Shown piece by piece: positions 43,573 through 52,485 of a stretch of 64,000 bases of DNA. Position 1 is the first letter of the stretch; every line of letters begins with the position of its first letter. The notes beneath the pieces are model-generated. The model had not been told where the DNA came from. It made no database searches and saw only the letters and a list, made by a program, of their open reading frames with translations. The DNA lies in NCBI RefSeq assembly GCF_029893635.1, contig NZ_JARXYR010000002.1, positions 1,835,001 through 1,899,000 on the forward strand, given 5' to 3'. A program made the position numbers and the translations under genes. The stretch is from Variovorax sp. TBS-050B. Its GTDB lineage: Bacteria > Pseudomonadota > Gammaproteobacteria > Burkholderiales > Burkholderiaceae_C.

Positions 43573-45797
43573 CAGAAGTCGATGGTGCCGCTCACCGAGA
43601 AGGTGCGCGGCGCGCCGAGAACGAGGTAGTTCGAGCCCTGCGTGCCGCCCACCGACGCCCAGTACGACTTGTTGAACAGATTGTCGATGCGCGCGCGCAG
43701 CGTGAGGGCGCGGCCGTTGCCGAGGTCGACCAGGTAGCGAGCGCCGAGGTCGAAGCGCGTCCAGCCCGGGATCTCCTGCGTGTTGGCGGCGTTGGCGTAC
43801 TGCTTGGAGGTGTAGAGCAGGCGCGCGTTGAGCGACAGGTTGCGCACGCCCGGCACGTCCCACTCCGCTCCGATGTTGGCCTGCTGCTTGGCCACGCCGA
43901 TGGCGGTGCGGCCGTCGGTCGCGCCGCCCTGCGTGCTCTTCTGCTTGGCATCGAGCAGCGTCAGGCCGCCGAGCAGCCGCAGTCCCTTGGCCGGCTGGCC
44001 GAAGACCGAGAACTCCAGCCCCTGGTTGCGCTGCTTGCCGTAGAGGCCGTAGGTCTGGCCCTGGTAGTAGTAGGTCGGCTGGTCGGTGGTGAAGAACGCG
44101 GCGCTCGCGCCCAGCGTGCCGCCGTCGTACTTGACGCCGATCTCCTTCTGCTTGGCCTGGTAGGGCGCGAACACCTCGCCGGCGTTGGTGACCGGACGGC
44201 CGTTCACCGTGCCGGGCGCCACGTTGCCCTTGACCAGGGCTTCGATGTAGTTGGCGTAGGCCGACACCGTCGGCGTGATCCTGAACACGACGCCGGCCAC
44301 CGGCGTGGTCCTGCTCTTGTCGTAGGCGCTCGTTTCCTTGATCGTGTTGTAGGCGAAGCTGGTCTGCTTGATGGTCTGGCGCCGCGCGCCGAGCGTGACC
44401 AGCAGGCGGTCGTCGAGGAAGGCCATGGTGTCGGCGACCGCGATGCTCGAGGTCTCGATCTTGTCGGTCAGGCGCGGGTCTTCGAGCGTGTTGCCGGTGA
44501 AGTTGTTGGCCACCGGGTACGGCGACGCGAACGGCGCGTAGATGTTGTTGCGCAGCGTGCCGCGCGAGATCGCGTAGGCGTTGTCGCGATCGTTGCTGTA
44601 GGTCGCGGCCGAGGCCACCACCGTGTGCTTCACCGGGCCGGTCGTGAAGTTGCCGCGCACGCCGATCTCGGCGGTGCCGATGCGGTCCCTGCGGGTGTTG
44701 CTGAAGCGCGTGTTGCTGGTGTTGCCGAAGGCGTCGCTCAAGGTCGGGTTCGACAGCACGTTGTCCTCGTCGCTGCGGCGCACGCCGCCGGCGGCCCAGG
44801 CCGTGATGTTGTCGGTGATGTCGACCTCGCCGCGGAAGGTGGCGAACTTGTCCTTTTCCTTCGAGTAGGTCCAGGGCTGGGCGAAGTTGCTTCCGGCGTC
44901 GGGCGCGCGCGGGATCGGCAGGGTCGACGACGGCGTGAGGCTCGGGCGGCCGTCCTTCAGGTCGTAGTCCTGGTAGCCGAAGTCGGCCGACAGCCGCACG
45001 TTGCGGTTGCGCCAGTCGAGGCCCACGCCGAAGGCGCTGAGCTGCTGGCTTTCCTTGAACACGCCGGTGCCGCCCTCGCGCCGCACACCGTTGACGCGCA
45101 CGCCCAGGCTGTCGTCGGGCCCGAAGCGGCGCGCGAGGTCGAGGTTCACGTAGCCCTGGCCGCCGGTCTGCACGCCGAAGCCCACGCGCGTGAGCGGCTC
45201 GTTGGGCGCGCGCTTGGGCAGCAGGTTGATCGCGCCGCCGATGCCGCTGCCGCCGGGCGCGGCGCCGTTGAGGAAGGTGTTGGCGCCGCGGAACACTTCC
45301 ACGCGCTCGAAGAACTCCGAGGCGATGTACTGGCGCGGCAGCATGCCGTAGAGGCCGTTGTAGGCGACGTCGTCCGAGTACACCGGGAAGCCGCGCACCA
45401 GGTACAGCTCCTGGAAGTTGCCGAAGCCGCGCGCCTGGCGCACCGACGGGTCGTTCTGCAGCACGTCGGCCACGCTCTTGGCCTGCTGGTCCTGGATCAG
45501 CTCGTTGGTGTAGTTGGTGCTCGAGAACGGCGTGGCCATCATGTCCTGGTTGCCCAGGATGCCGACGCGGCCGCCGCGCGCCACCTGGCCGCCGGCGAAG
45601 GGCTTGCTCAGGCCTTCGGCCGAGGCGTCGGCGCTGGCCTCCACGCTGATGGTGTTGAGCGTGCCGACCGGCTGCGCGGGCGCGGCGGCGGACGGAGTGG
45701 CGGTCTGGGCGGCGGCCAGTGCGTGCAGCACGAGCAGCGCGGCGGCGGTGACGGTGGGACGGAGGCTGGCGCGCGGGAAGAGGGAGGAGGCAGGCAT
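43572..45797 (-). CDS. TonB-dependent siderophore receptor
   Basis: 741-residue outer-membrane receptor. A signal peptide (to about ALAAAQ) is followed by a plug domain with QDQQAKSVADVLQNDPSVRQARGFGNFQELYLVRGF and VEVFRGANTFLNGAAPGGSGIGGAINLLPK, then a beta-barrel ending GTIDF with the terminal aromatic residue needed for BAM recognition. It resembles catecholate/ferrichrome-type TonB siderophore receptors; the ligand is unknown. The ATG at 45797 is chosen; a TTG at 45821 would fall inside the Fur box. Regulation by Fur is indicated by the box at 45818-45836. Confidence 0.93.
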   Translation of the reverse strand: MPASSLFPRASLRPTVTAAALLVLHALAAAQTATPSAAAPAQPVGTLNTISVEASADASAEGLSKPFAGGQVARGGRVGILGNQDMMATPFSSTNYTNELIQDQQAKSVADVLQNDPSVRQARGFGNFQELYLVRGFPVYSDDVAYNGLYGMLPRQYIASEFFERVEVFRGANTFLNGAAPGGSGIGGAINLLPKRAPNEPLTRVGFGVQTGGQGYVNLDLARRFGPDDSLGVRVNGVRREGGTGVFKESQQLSAFGVGLDWRNRNVRLSADFGYQDYDLKDGRPSLTPSSTLPIPRAPDAGSNFAQPWTYSKEKDKFATFRGEVDITDNITAWAAGGVRRSDEDNVLSNPTLSDAFGNTSNTRFSNTRRDRIGTAEIGVRGNFTTGPVKHTVVASAATYSNDRDNAYAISRGTLRNNIYAPFASPYPVANNFTGNTLEDPRLTDKIETSSIAVADTMAFLDDRLLVTLGARRQTIKQTSFAYNTIKETSAYDKSRTTPVAGVVFRITPTVSAYANYIEALVKGNVAPGTVNGRPVTNAGEVFAPYQAKQKEIGVKYDGGTLGASAAFFTTDQPTYYYQGQTYGLYGKQRNQGLEFSVFGQPAKGLRLLGGLTLLDAKQKSTQGGATDGRTAIGVAKQQANIGAEWDVPGVRNLSLNARLLYTSKQYANAANTQEIPGWTRFDLGARYLVDLGNGRALTLRARIDNLFNKSYWASVGGTQGSNYLVLGAPRTFSVSGTIDF

Positions 45798-45817
45798 GAA
45801 GAAGGTTCGGTCGGGGC

Positions 45818-45836
45818 GCAAATGAGAACCATTATT
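45818..45836 (-). promoter_or_regulatory. Fur box upstream of the TonB receptor
   Basis: On the minus strand the 19-mer AATAATGGTTCTCATTTGC matches 13 of 19 positions of the GATAATGATAATCATTATC Fur consensus, including ATAATG and TCATT. It lies 20 bases before the receptor's start codon, where a bound repressor would block transcription or initiation. The cognate Fur is encoded at 3896-4315. Confidence 0.7.
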
Positions 45837-45905
45837 GTTGCGCGGCCGGACCCGTTCGCCGCCGACTTTCTCGCACTGTTGCGAAAAAGTGTCAGAAGAA
45901 ACGCT

Positions 45906-46676
45906 TCAGTTCGCAGCGAGGCGCTGGCCGTCGACGAAGACGTGGAGTTCGCCGGGCGCGAAGGGCGTCCACTGCTCGTTGCGCGTGAGCGGCGCGGTCA
46001 CCACCACCGCCACCCGGTCGTTGGGCGTGGTGTGCTGCGCGAAGTCGATCGCCAGGTCCTCGTCGGCGAGCTGCGCGGTCACGAAGGGATGGCGCCGCTC
46101 CACGTACCAGAGGTGGGTCGAGGCATGGGCCCAGAGCGCCTGCCCGTTCGACAGCATGAAGTTGAAGGTGCCGTGGCGCGCGAGCTGCGGCGCGAGTTCG
46201 CGCAGCGTGAGCGTGAGCTCGTCGATGCTCGGCACGCCCGCATGCGACTTGGCGAGTTCCTGCATCAGCCAGCAGAAGGCGTGCTCGCTGTCGGTGTTGC
46301 CCACGGGATGGAAGTTGCCGTGCAGCCGCGGGCGGAAGTCCTTCAGGTCGCCGTTGTGCGCGAACACCCAGTAGCGGCCCCAGAGCTCGCGCACGAAGGG
46401 ATGGCAGTTCTGCAGGTTGATGGCGCCCTGAGTGGCCTTGCGGATGTGGGCGATGACGTTGCGGCTCTGGATCGGGTAGCGCCGGATCAGCTCGGCCACG
46501 GGCGAGTCGCAGGCCGGCAGGTGGTCGACGAAGTGGCGCAGGCCGCGGTCCTCGAAGAAGGCGATGCCCCAGCCGTCGGCATGGTGGTCGGTGCGGCCGC
46601 CGCGCTGCGCGAAGCCCGTGAAGCTGAAGGTCACGTCGGTCGGCGTGTTGCAGTTCATCCCTAGCAGTTGGCACAT
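45906..46676 (-). CDS. Class II glutamine amidotransferase (YafJ-like)
   Basis: 256-residue Ntn-type glutaminase domain protein. The nucleophile would be Cys2 after removal of Met1 (MCQLLGMNCN). The glutaminase-site signatures HHADGWGIAFF, AHIRKATQG and FAHNGDL, and GNTDSEHAFCWLM, are all present. It is a stand-alone domain without a synthetase partner, like E. coli YafJ, whose physiological acceptor is uncertain. An ATTAGA/TCTAAT -10-like box lies only eight bases before the start, hinting at a very short leader. No operon partner is visible. Confidence 0.88.
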   Translation of the reverse strand: MCQLLGMNCNTPTDVTFSFTGFAQRGGRTDHHADGWGIAFFEDRGLRHFVDHLPACDSPVAELIRRYPIQSRNVIAHIRKATQGAINLQNCHPFVRELWGRYWVFAHNGDLKDFRPRLHGNFHPVGNTDSEHAFCWLMQELAKSHAGVPSIDELTLTLRELAPQLARHGTFNFMLSNGQALWAHASTHLWYVERRHPFVTAQLADEDLAIDFAQHTTPNDRVAVVVTAPLTRNEQWTPFAPGELHVFVDGQRLAAN

Positions 46677-46719
46677 GGGGACGATTAGACCGCGATTTGC
46701 GCCGCGCGGCCGGGCACGC

Positions 46720-47859
46720 TCACCGCAGGAAGCGGCCTTCTTTCGTCACCCGCACCATCTCGATGAAGCGCGAGCCGGTGTTGCTCGCGCCGGTGAAGTC
46801 GACCTCCATGCCGGCCAGGCGCAGCTTCATCGTCCTGAGCGTCGCATGCAGCTTCGCGCGCGTGAGATCGCGGCCGGTGCGGCGCAGCGCCTCGATGGCG
46901 ACCAGCGCGTTCACGTAGCCTTCGTAGCTCAGGTAGCCGACGTCGACCTTGGCGCGCTCGGCGAGCTGGCGGTAGTCGCGCGCCACCGGGTCGACCTCGC
47001 TCCAGGGGTAGGGCACCACCTGGGAGATCGCGAGGCCGCTGGTCTTGTCGCCGACGAGCTTCGCCGTCACGTCGCCGGGCACGATCGACATGCCGTAGAA
47101 CATCTGGCGCCCGCCCGCATCCCAGGCGCTCTTCATCACCTCGCCGCCGATGCCGCCGCCCAGGTACATGATCACCGCCTGCGCCTTGCTGTCGGCCAGC
47201 GCCTTGCCCATGGCGGCGTTGGTCGAGCCGTCGCCCTTCACCATCACCGCCGCCACCGGCTTGAGCTGGTGCGACGAGAGCGCGGCCTCGACGAGCCGCG
47301 CGACCTCGGCGCCGCCGGGGTTGTCGAGGCAGGCCGAGGCGATGCGCGAGACGCCGATGGTGGTCAGATGCTGCACCAGCGCCTGCGCCTCGCGCGCGAA
47401 GGTGGCGCGCACGAAGTAGCCCGCGCCGGCGACCTTCTCGCGCGCTGTGTCGGAGACCGCGTAGCCCGCCATCAGCGGCGCGCCGCTCTGCGCCAGCACC
47501 TTGGCCGCCGCCGCCGTCGTGCCCGAGCCGACGCAGCCGAAGAAGGCGAAGGCGCGGTGCTCCGCGAGCAGCTTCTCGTAGTTGGCGACCGCCTTCTCGG
47601 GCGAGAGCTCGTCGTCGAGCGAGACCAGCCGCAGCTTGCGGCCCGCGACGCCGCCCTGCGCATTGAGCGCGTCGAAGGCCAGGCCCGCGCCGGCCATCAC
47701 CACCTTGATCGGTGCGCCCAGCGGGCCGCTCAGGATGCCGGTGTGGCCAAGGACGATTTCGGTGTCGGAGACGCCGCCTTCCGCGGCGAGCGACGAGGAA
47801 AGATGGCCGAACCCGGCCACGGCCGCGGCCGAGGCGGCGAGGAAGCTTCTGCGCTGCAT
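46720..47859 (-). CDS. ABC transporter substrate-binding protein, Tat-exported, orphan
   Basis: 379-residue periplasmic binding protein of the branched-chain amino acid type. The N-terminus MQRRSFLAASAAAVAGFGHLSSSLAAE has a twin-arginine RRSFL motif, so export may be by Tat. The mature fold starts VSDTEIVLGHTGILSGPLG. No permease or ATPase genes are adjacent, so it must use a transporter encoded elsewhere (the locus at 35384-39986 has its own binding protein). A well-formed promoter lies directly upstream. The frame is open upstream but the ATG at 47859 gives the signal peptide. Confidence 0.88.
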   Translation of the reverse strand: MQRRSFLAASAAAVAGFGHLSSSLAAEGGVSDTEIVLGHTGILSGPLGAPIKVVMAGAGLAFDALNAQGGVAGRKLRLVSLDDELSPEKAVANYEKLLAEHRAFAFFGCVGSGTTAAAAKVLAQSGAPLMAGYAVSDTAREKVAGAGYFVRATFAREAQALVQHLTTIGVSRIASACLDNPGGAEVARLVEAALSSHQLKPVAAVMVKGDGSTNAAMGKALADSKAQAVIMYLGGGIGGEVMKSAWDAGGRQMFYGMSIVPGDVTAKLVGDKTSGLAISQVVPYPWSEVDPVARDYRQLAERAKVDVGYLSYEGYVNALVAIEALRRTGRDLTRAKLHATLRTMKLRLAGMEVDFTGASNTGSRFIEMVRVTKEGRFLR

Positions 47860-47871
47860 GGAACCCGTTTC

Positions 47872-47900
47872 AATATCGATACAACTGATAACAATTGCAA
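47872..47900 (-). promoter_or_regulatory. Predicted sigma70 promoter of the orphan binding protein
   Basis: On the minus strand TTGCAA (plus-strand 47900-47895) and GATATT (47877-47872) are separated by exactly 17 bases. The segment is AT-rich compared with its surroundings. The predicted transcript would start only a few bases before the ATG at 47859. Confidence 0.5.
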
Positions 47901-47929
47901 CCGAAAGCCGGGCGCGCGCCGGCCGGGGT

Positions 47930-49432
47930 TTACCCGCTCTTGCGCTCGGGCTCCACCGGCCTCTCGCGCAATTGCCATGCCGCGCAGATCGCGAGTGCGC
48001 AGAGCCCGGCCAGCATTGCGAACACCTCGTCGAAGGCCGCGAGCCGCGCCGGGCTGCTCGCGGGGTTGGCGAGCGAATCGCCATGCGCGGCCAGCCGCCA
48101 TTCGAGTACGATCGCGCACAGGCTCACGCCGGCCGCGCCGCCCAGCATGCGCAGGAAGTTGATCGCGCTCGCGCCCTGCGGAATCAGCGGCTTGGCGAGC
48201 GGCCGCATCGAGCCGAGGTTGAGCGACGGCAGGATGAAGCCGAGCCCGATGCGCCCGATGATCGCGAACGCCACCAGCAGCCACAGTGCGCTGTCGAGCC
48301 GCAGCACCATCATCAGCGCGAACGAGGCCGCGAGCAGCGCGAGGCCCACGCTCACCAGCAGCCAGGTCGGCTGCCGGTCGGCCAGCCGGCCCACGCCCGC
48401 GATGGTCACGGCCAGCACGATGCCCGCTGGCAGCAGGATGGTGCCCACGTGCGAGGCCGACAGGTGCAGCCCGACCTGCATGTACACCGGCAGCAGGTAG
48501 GTCGAGCCGAACAGCGCCGTGCCGTAGATGAAGGCGACGATGCTGCCCATGGCGAACTGCCGGTACTGGAACAGGCCGAGGTTCATCAGCGGTGCGCCGC
48601 CCGATGCGGCATGGCGGCGCTGCCACCACACGAAGGCCGCGAAGGCCGCCGCCGCGCCTGCGAGCAGCACGGCCGCTTCGAGGGGCGAGTCGCCGCGCAG
48701 CGCCACCAGCCCGTTCAGCAGGCACAGCGTGCCCACGGTGCCGAGCGCGAGCCCGCGCCAGTCGAGGCCGCTGCCGCGCGCGGCCGCCACGCCGCCGGGC
48801 GCGGTGGTCGGCACGAACTTGTAGGCCAGCCAGAGCGAGGCGAGGCAGAACGGCACCACCATGAAGAAGATCGAGCGCCAGCCGAACAGGTCGACCAGCA
48901 CGCCGCCGATGCTCGGGCCGATGGCCGGCGCGAGCACCACGCCCATGCCGAAGATGCCGCTCGCGCGGCCCTGCTCGTGCGGCTCGAAGGCGCGCAGGAT
49001 GATGATGGCCGGGATCGGCTGCACCACGCCGGCCGCCAGCCCCTCGGCCACGCGCGCGAGCAGCACCAGCGAGAAATCGTTGGCCAGCCCGCCCACGATG
49101 CCGCCCGCGAGCAGCAGCACCATCGTGCCCACGTAGGTGCGGCGGTAGCCGTAGCGCGACAGCAGCCACGGGGTGGTCAGCATCGACACCGTCATCGCCA
49201 CCATGAAGCCCGAGCTCACCCATTGCGCGCGCTCCTGGCCGAGCGCGAAGTGGTGGCTCATGCCCGGGATCGCCACGTTGACGATGGTCGAGGACATGAT
49301 CGAGGCCATCACGCCCACCATCACCGACAGCAGCAGGTACCAGCGGTAGCGCGCACCGTAGCGTTCGCGCAGGGTGCCGATGGAAGGCGGGGCGGGCGGC
49401 GAGGTCTGGTCGGGGTTGGGCGTGGTGGTCAT
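47930..49432 (-). CDS. DHA2-family MFS efflux transporter (EmrB/QacA type)
   Basis: 500-residue drug/proton antiporter with about 14 transmembrane segments. The N-terminal tail is proline-rich, then YLLLSVMVGVMASIMSSTIVNVAIPGMSHHF (TM1, the DHA2 pattern), the LLSRYGYRRTYVGTM loop (motif A), and APAIGPSIGGVLVDLFGWRSIFF (motif C, antiporter). No emrA-type adaptor is adjacent. It is divergent from the zinc metallopeptidase gene. Confidence 0.9.
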   Translation of the reverse strand: MTTTPNPDQTSPPAPPSIGTLRERYGARYRWYLLLSVMVGVMASIMSSTIVNVAIPGMSHHFALGQERAQWVSSGFMVAMTVSMLTTPWLLSRYGYRRTYVGTMVLLLAGGIVGGLANDFSLVLLARVAEGLAAGVVQPIPAIIILRAFEPHEQGRASGIFGMGVVLAPAIGPSIGGVLVDLFGWRSIFFMVVPFCLASLWLAYKFVPTTAPGGVAAARGSGLDWRGLALGTVGTLCLLNGLVALRGDSPLEAAVLLAGAAAAFAAFVWWQRRHAASGGAPLMNLGLFQYRQFAMGSIVAFIYGTALFGSTYLLPVYMQVGLHLSASHVGTILLPAGIVLAVTIAGVGRLADRQPTWLLVSVGLALLAASFALMMVLRLDSALWLLVAFAIIGRIGLGFILPSLNLGSMRPLAKPLIPQGASAINFLRMLGGAAGVSLCAIVLEWRLAAHGDSLANPASSPARLAAFDEVFAMLAGLCALAICAAWQLRERPVEPERKSG

Positions 49433-49568
49433 GGGCGCTGGCCCCGGCTTTGTGGTCGCCGATGCGGGTCCGTCGTCCTACAAGGATATCGGCCTTTGCG
49501 CGGCCGGGCGGTCGCATGCGCGCCGCACAATGCAGCGGCCCTTGCTGCCTGCACCTTCGGAAAGACCC

Positions 49569-50915
49569 ATGGATCCTGCCCAAGAAGATCGCGCCGGCGC
49601 ACCCGGTGCCGCGGCCGCGCCGCCGAGCCTCGCCACCGAGATGGCCGCGCCGACGGTCAGCCGCGCCTACCGCTGCCAGTGCGGCCGGCCGGTGTTCCTG
49701 CGCAACAGCCAGTGCCTGGCCTGCCGCACGCCGCTCGGCTACGTGACCGACCGCCTCGGCGTGATGCCGCTCGCGCTGGTGCCGCGCGAGGCCGCGGGGG
49801 ACGGTGCCGGCGAGGCCGAGGCCGAGAGCGAAGCGGCCGCCGCCGCGCCCGACCTCTTCACGGTGTTCGGCGACCCGGACGGCCGCACCTACCAGCGCTG
49901 CGCGAACTTCCTGACCGCCGCGAGCTGCAACTGGATGGTGCCGGTGCCGCGCGAGGGCGTGGACGACCCCGCGTTCAACACCGAGGGGCTCGCGCCCGGC
50001 TACTGCCTGGCCTGCAGCGTCACGCGCACCATTCCCGATCTTTCGATCGAAGGCAACGGCGAACTCTGGCGCAAGCTCGAGCATGCGAAGCGCCGGCTCA
50101 TCTCGCAACTGCTCGCGCTCGGACTGCCGGTGGTGAGCCGCCATGCCGATCCCGCGCACGGCCTGGTCTTCGATTTCCTGAGCAACACGCCGGGCGGGCC
50201 GCACGTGATGACCGGGCACGAGCACGGCGTGATCACGCTGAACGCGGAAGAGGCCGAGGACGCCGTGCGCGAGCGCATCCGCGCCGAGATGCACGAGCCC
50301 TACCGCACGCTGCTCGGACATTTCCGCCACGAGATCGGCCACTACTACTGGGACCTGCTGGTGCAGCCCACGCCGTGGCTGGAAGACTTTCGCGCGCTCT
50401 TCGGCGACGAGCGCGCCGACTACGGCGCCGCGCTGCAGCGCCACTACGACCAGGGGCCGCCGCCCGACTGGGCCACCCGCTTCGTGAGCAGCTACGCGAG
50501 CATGCATCCGTGGGAGGACTGGGCCGAGACCTGGGCCCACTACCTGCACATGGCCGACACCACCGACACCGCGATGAGCTTCGGCGTGGACGCGAGCAAC
50601 GTCGAGCTCGCGAGCGACCTGTTCACGATGGAAGACCTCTGGCGGCCCGAGCATCCGGGTGCGGAGCGCTTCCTCGAGTTCCTCAACGGCTGGGTGCTGC
50701 TGACCAACGTGCTCAACGAACTCTCGCGCAGCATGGGGCAGCCCGACGGCTATCCCTTCGTGCTGCCGCGCGTGGCGGTGGGCAAGCTGCAGTTCATCCA
50801 CTGCGTGATCACCGAAGAGCGCGAACGTGCGGCGGCGCCGGTGGCGCCGCGCGGCGATCCGCAGCCGCCCGAGGCCGCGCCGCCGGCCTGCCCGCCGGCG
50901 CCTGCTCAGTCCTGA
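49569..50915 (+). CDS. Putative zinc-binding metallopeptidase with N-terminal zinc ribbon
   Basis: 448-residue protein. A four-cysteine ribbon (YRCQCGRPVFLRNSQCLACRTPLGY, about 35-58) and a second cysteine set (CANFLTAASCNW; GYCLACSVTRTIPDL) precede a gluzincin-like domain with HEIGHYYWD (His254, Glu255, His258) and a downstream EDWAETWAHYLHM helix that may supply the third zinc ligand. This matches the family annotated as putative zinc-binding peptidase. A CACAAT box at 49526-49531 is a -10 candidate. The tail is alanine/proline-rich. Its 3' end overlaps the convergent CWC gene by ten bases. Confidence 0.82.
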   Translation: MDPAQEDRAGAPGAAAAPPSLATEMAAPTVSRAYRCQCGRPVFLRNSQCLACRTPLGYVTDRLGVMPLALVPREAAGDGAGEAEAESEAAAAAPDLFTVFGDPDGRTYQRCANFLTAASCNWMVPVPREGVDDPAFNTEGLAPGYCLACSVTRTIPDLSIEGNGELWRKLEHAKRRLISQLLALGLPVVSRHADPAHGLVFDFLSNTPGGPHVMTGHEHGVITLNAEEAEDAVRERIRAEMHEPYRTLLGHFRHEIGHYYWDLLVQPTPWLEDFRALFGDERADYGAALQRHYDQGPPPDWATRFVSSYASMHPWEDWAETWAHYLHMADTTDTAMSFGVDASNVELASDLFTMEDLWRPEHPGAERFLEFLNGWVLLTNVLNELSRSMGQPDGYPFVLPRVAVGKLQFIHCVITEERERAAAPVAPRGDPQPPEAAPPACPPAPAQS

Positions 50916-51145
50916 GGCGGCGCGCCCGCGGCGCAGCGGGCGCAGAGGCAGGCCTTGCCGCGCGAGGCCGCGGGCAACGCCGAGAGCGGCGCGTGCGAGA
51001 AATCGGCCGACATGCACCAGCAGGGCGGCTGCGCCTCGCCGGTCTCCCGCGCCAGTTCCACGGCGCAGCGGTTCTGCGCGCCGCACAGCGGGCAGCGCGT
51101 GGCGTCGATCGCTTCGGGGGCGGCGGCCGTCGAGGGCATCGTCAT
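50906..51145 (-). CDS. Cysteine-rich CWC family protein
   Basis: 79-residue small protein with eight cysteines in CPLC, C, CWC and CLC-x2-C arrangements, probably binding zinc or another metal. The PPCWCMSADF segment is the name-giving CWC motif; function is unknown. The ATG at 51145 overlaps the stop of the phosphofructokinase gene (ATGA), so it is its coupled downstream partner. The open frame continues upstream into the kinase gene, but this start fits the family. Confidence 0.78.
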   Translation of the reverse strand: MTMPSTAAAPEAIDATRCPLCGAQNRCAVELARETGEAQPPCWCMSADFSHAPLSALPAASRGKACLCARCAAGAPPQD

Positions 51146-52398
51146 GCGAGCGCGAAGGCGGCCAGCTTCTTCGGCACCGCCGCGTTCCGCAGCGTCGCGT
51201 AGACCGGCAGGCCGTGGCGGTAGGCCGGGTAGTCCTCGCCCTCGATCAGCGGCAGCAGGTAGCGCCGGCATTTCTCGGTGATGCCGAAGCCGTCGTCCGA
51301 GATGAAGTCCCGCGGCATCGGTTTCTCGACGTTCGCCACCGATTCGAGCGGCGCGCTGCCGAGGGTGTAGGCATAGGGCGTGTCGGACGTGCGCTCGATC
51401 GTGGGCATCACCGCGTTGCGGCCTTCCAGCGCCAGCTCGACCGCGCGCTGCCCGAGCTCGTAGGCCTGCCGCACGTCGGTCGCCGAGGCGATGTGCCGCG
51501 CGGCGCGCTGCAGGTAGTCGGCCACCGCCCAGTGGAACTTGTGGCCGAGCGCCTCCTTGACCATCTGCGCCACCACCGGCGCCGCGCCGCCCAGCTGCGC
51601 ATGGCCGAAGGCATCGCGCGTGCCCTGCTCGGCAAGGAAGGTTCCGTCGGGATGGTGGCAGCCCTCGGAGACCACCACCGAGCAGTAGCCGTGCTGCTTC
51701 ACCAGTTCATCCACGCGCGCGAGAAAGCGCGCGCGGTCGAACTCGATCTCCGGGAACAGCACCACCACCGGAATGCCGTGGTCCGCCGCGAGTCCGCCGG
51801 CCGCGGCGATCCAGCCCGCATGCCGGCCCATCACCTCGAGCACGAACACCTTGGTCGAGGTCGCGGCCATCGAGCGCACGTCGAAGGAGGCTTCGAGCGT
51901 GGAGACCGCCACGTACTTGGCCACCGAGCCGAAGCCCGGGCAGCAGTCGGTCAGCGGCAGGTCGTTGTCGATGGTCTTGGGCACGTGGATCGCCTGCAGC
52001 GGATAACCGAGCGATTGCGACAGCTGGCTCACCTTGAAGCAGGTGTCGGCCGAGTCGCCGCCGCCGTTGTAGAAGAAGTAGCCGATGCCGTGCGCCCTGA
52101 ACACCTCGATGAGCCGCTCGTACTCGCGCCGGTTCTTCTCGAGCGACTTGAGCTTGTAGCGGCAGGAGCCGAAGGCGCCCGCGGGCGTGCTGCGCAGCGC
52201 GGCGATCGCCTCGGCCGGTTCGGCGCCGGTGTCGATCAGGTCCTCGGTGAGCGCGCCGATGATGCCGTTGCGCCCGGCATAGAGCGCGCCGATGCGGTCC
52301 GGGTGTTTGCGCACCGTCTCGATCACGCCGCAGGCCGATGCGTTGATGACCGAGGTGACGCCGCCCGACTGGGCGTAGAAGGCGTTGGGAAGTGGCAT
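51142..52398 (-). CDS. pfp: 6-phosphofructokinase, pyrophosphate-dependent type
   Basis: 418-residue PfkA-superfamily enzyme converting fructose-6-phosphate to the 1,6-bisphosphate. In FYNGGGDSADTC an Asp occupies the position that is Gly in ATP-dependent enzymes (GGDGS), which marks PPi use. PKTIDNDLPLTDCCPGFGSVAKYV is the catalytic block. The PPi enzyme is reversible and common in betaproteobacteria lacking classical PfkA. The small CWC protein gene overlaps its 3' end. Confidence 0.9.
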   Translation of the reverse strand: MPLPNAFYAQSGGVTSVINASACGVIETVRKHPDRIGALYAGRNGIIGALTEDLIDTGAEPAEAIAALRSTPAGAFGSCRYKLKSLEKNRREYERLIEVFRAHGIGYFFYNGGGDSADTCFKVSQLSQSLGYPLQAIHVPKTIDNDLPLTDCCPGFGSVAKYVAVSTLEASFDVRSMAATSTKVFVLEVMGRHAGWIAAAGGLAADHGIPVVVLFPEIEFDRARFLARVDELVKQHGYCSVVVSEGCHHPDGTFLAEQGTRDAFGHAQLGGAAPVVAQMVKEALGHKFHWAVADYLQRAARHIASATDVRQAYELGQRAVELALEGRNAVMPTIERTSDTPYAYTLGSAPLESVANVEKPMPRDFISDDGFGITEKCRRYLLPLIEGEDYPAYRHGLPVYATLRNAAVPKKLAAFALA

Positions 52399-52485
52399 GC
52401 GGGCATTCTCCCGCAGCCTTCCGGACGGCGCCAGTGGCGCGCGGCCAGGCCGAAGGCCTTGCCTTCCTGGCCGCAGGCGCGTCGG

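Noticed and set aside
47730..51086. A 1118-codon open frame on the minus strand and similar very long frames (29040-32933, 37374-39668, 7180-9576, 12550-16398).
   Set aside because: They run antisense or out of frame to well-recognised genes, have arginine/alanine-rich nonsense composition, and arise because stop codons are rare in 70% GC DNA.
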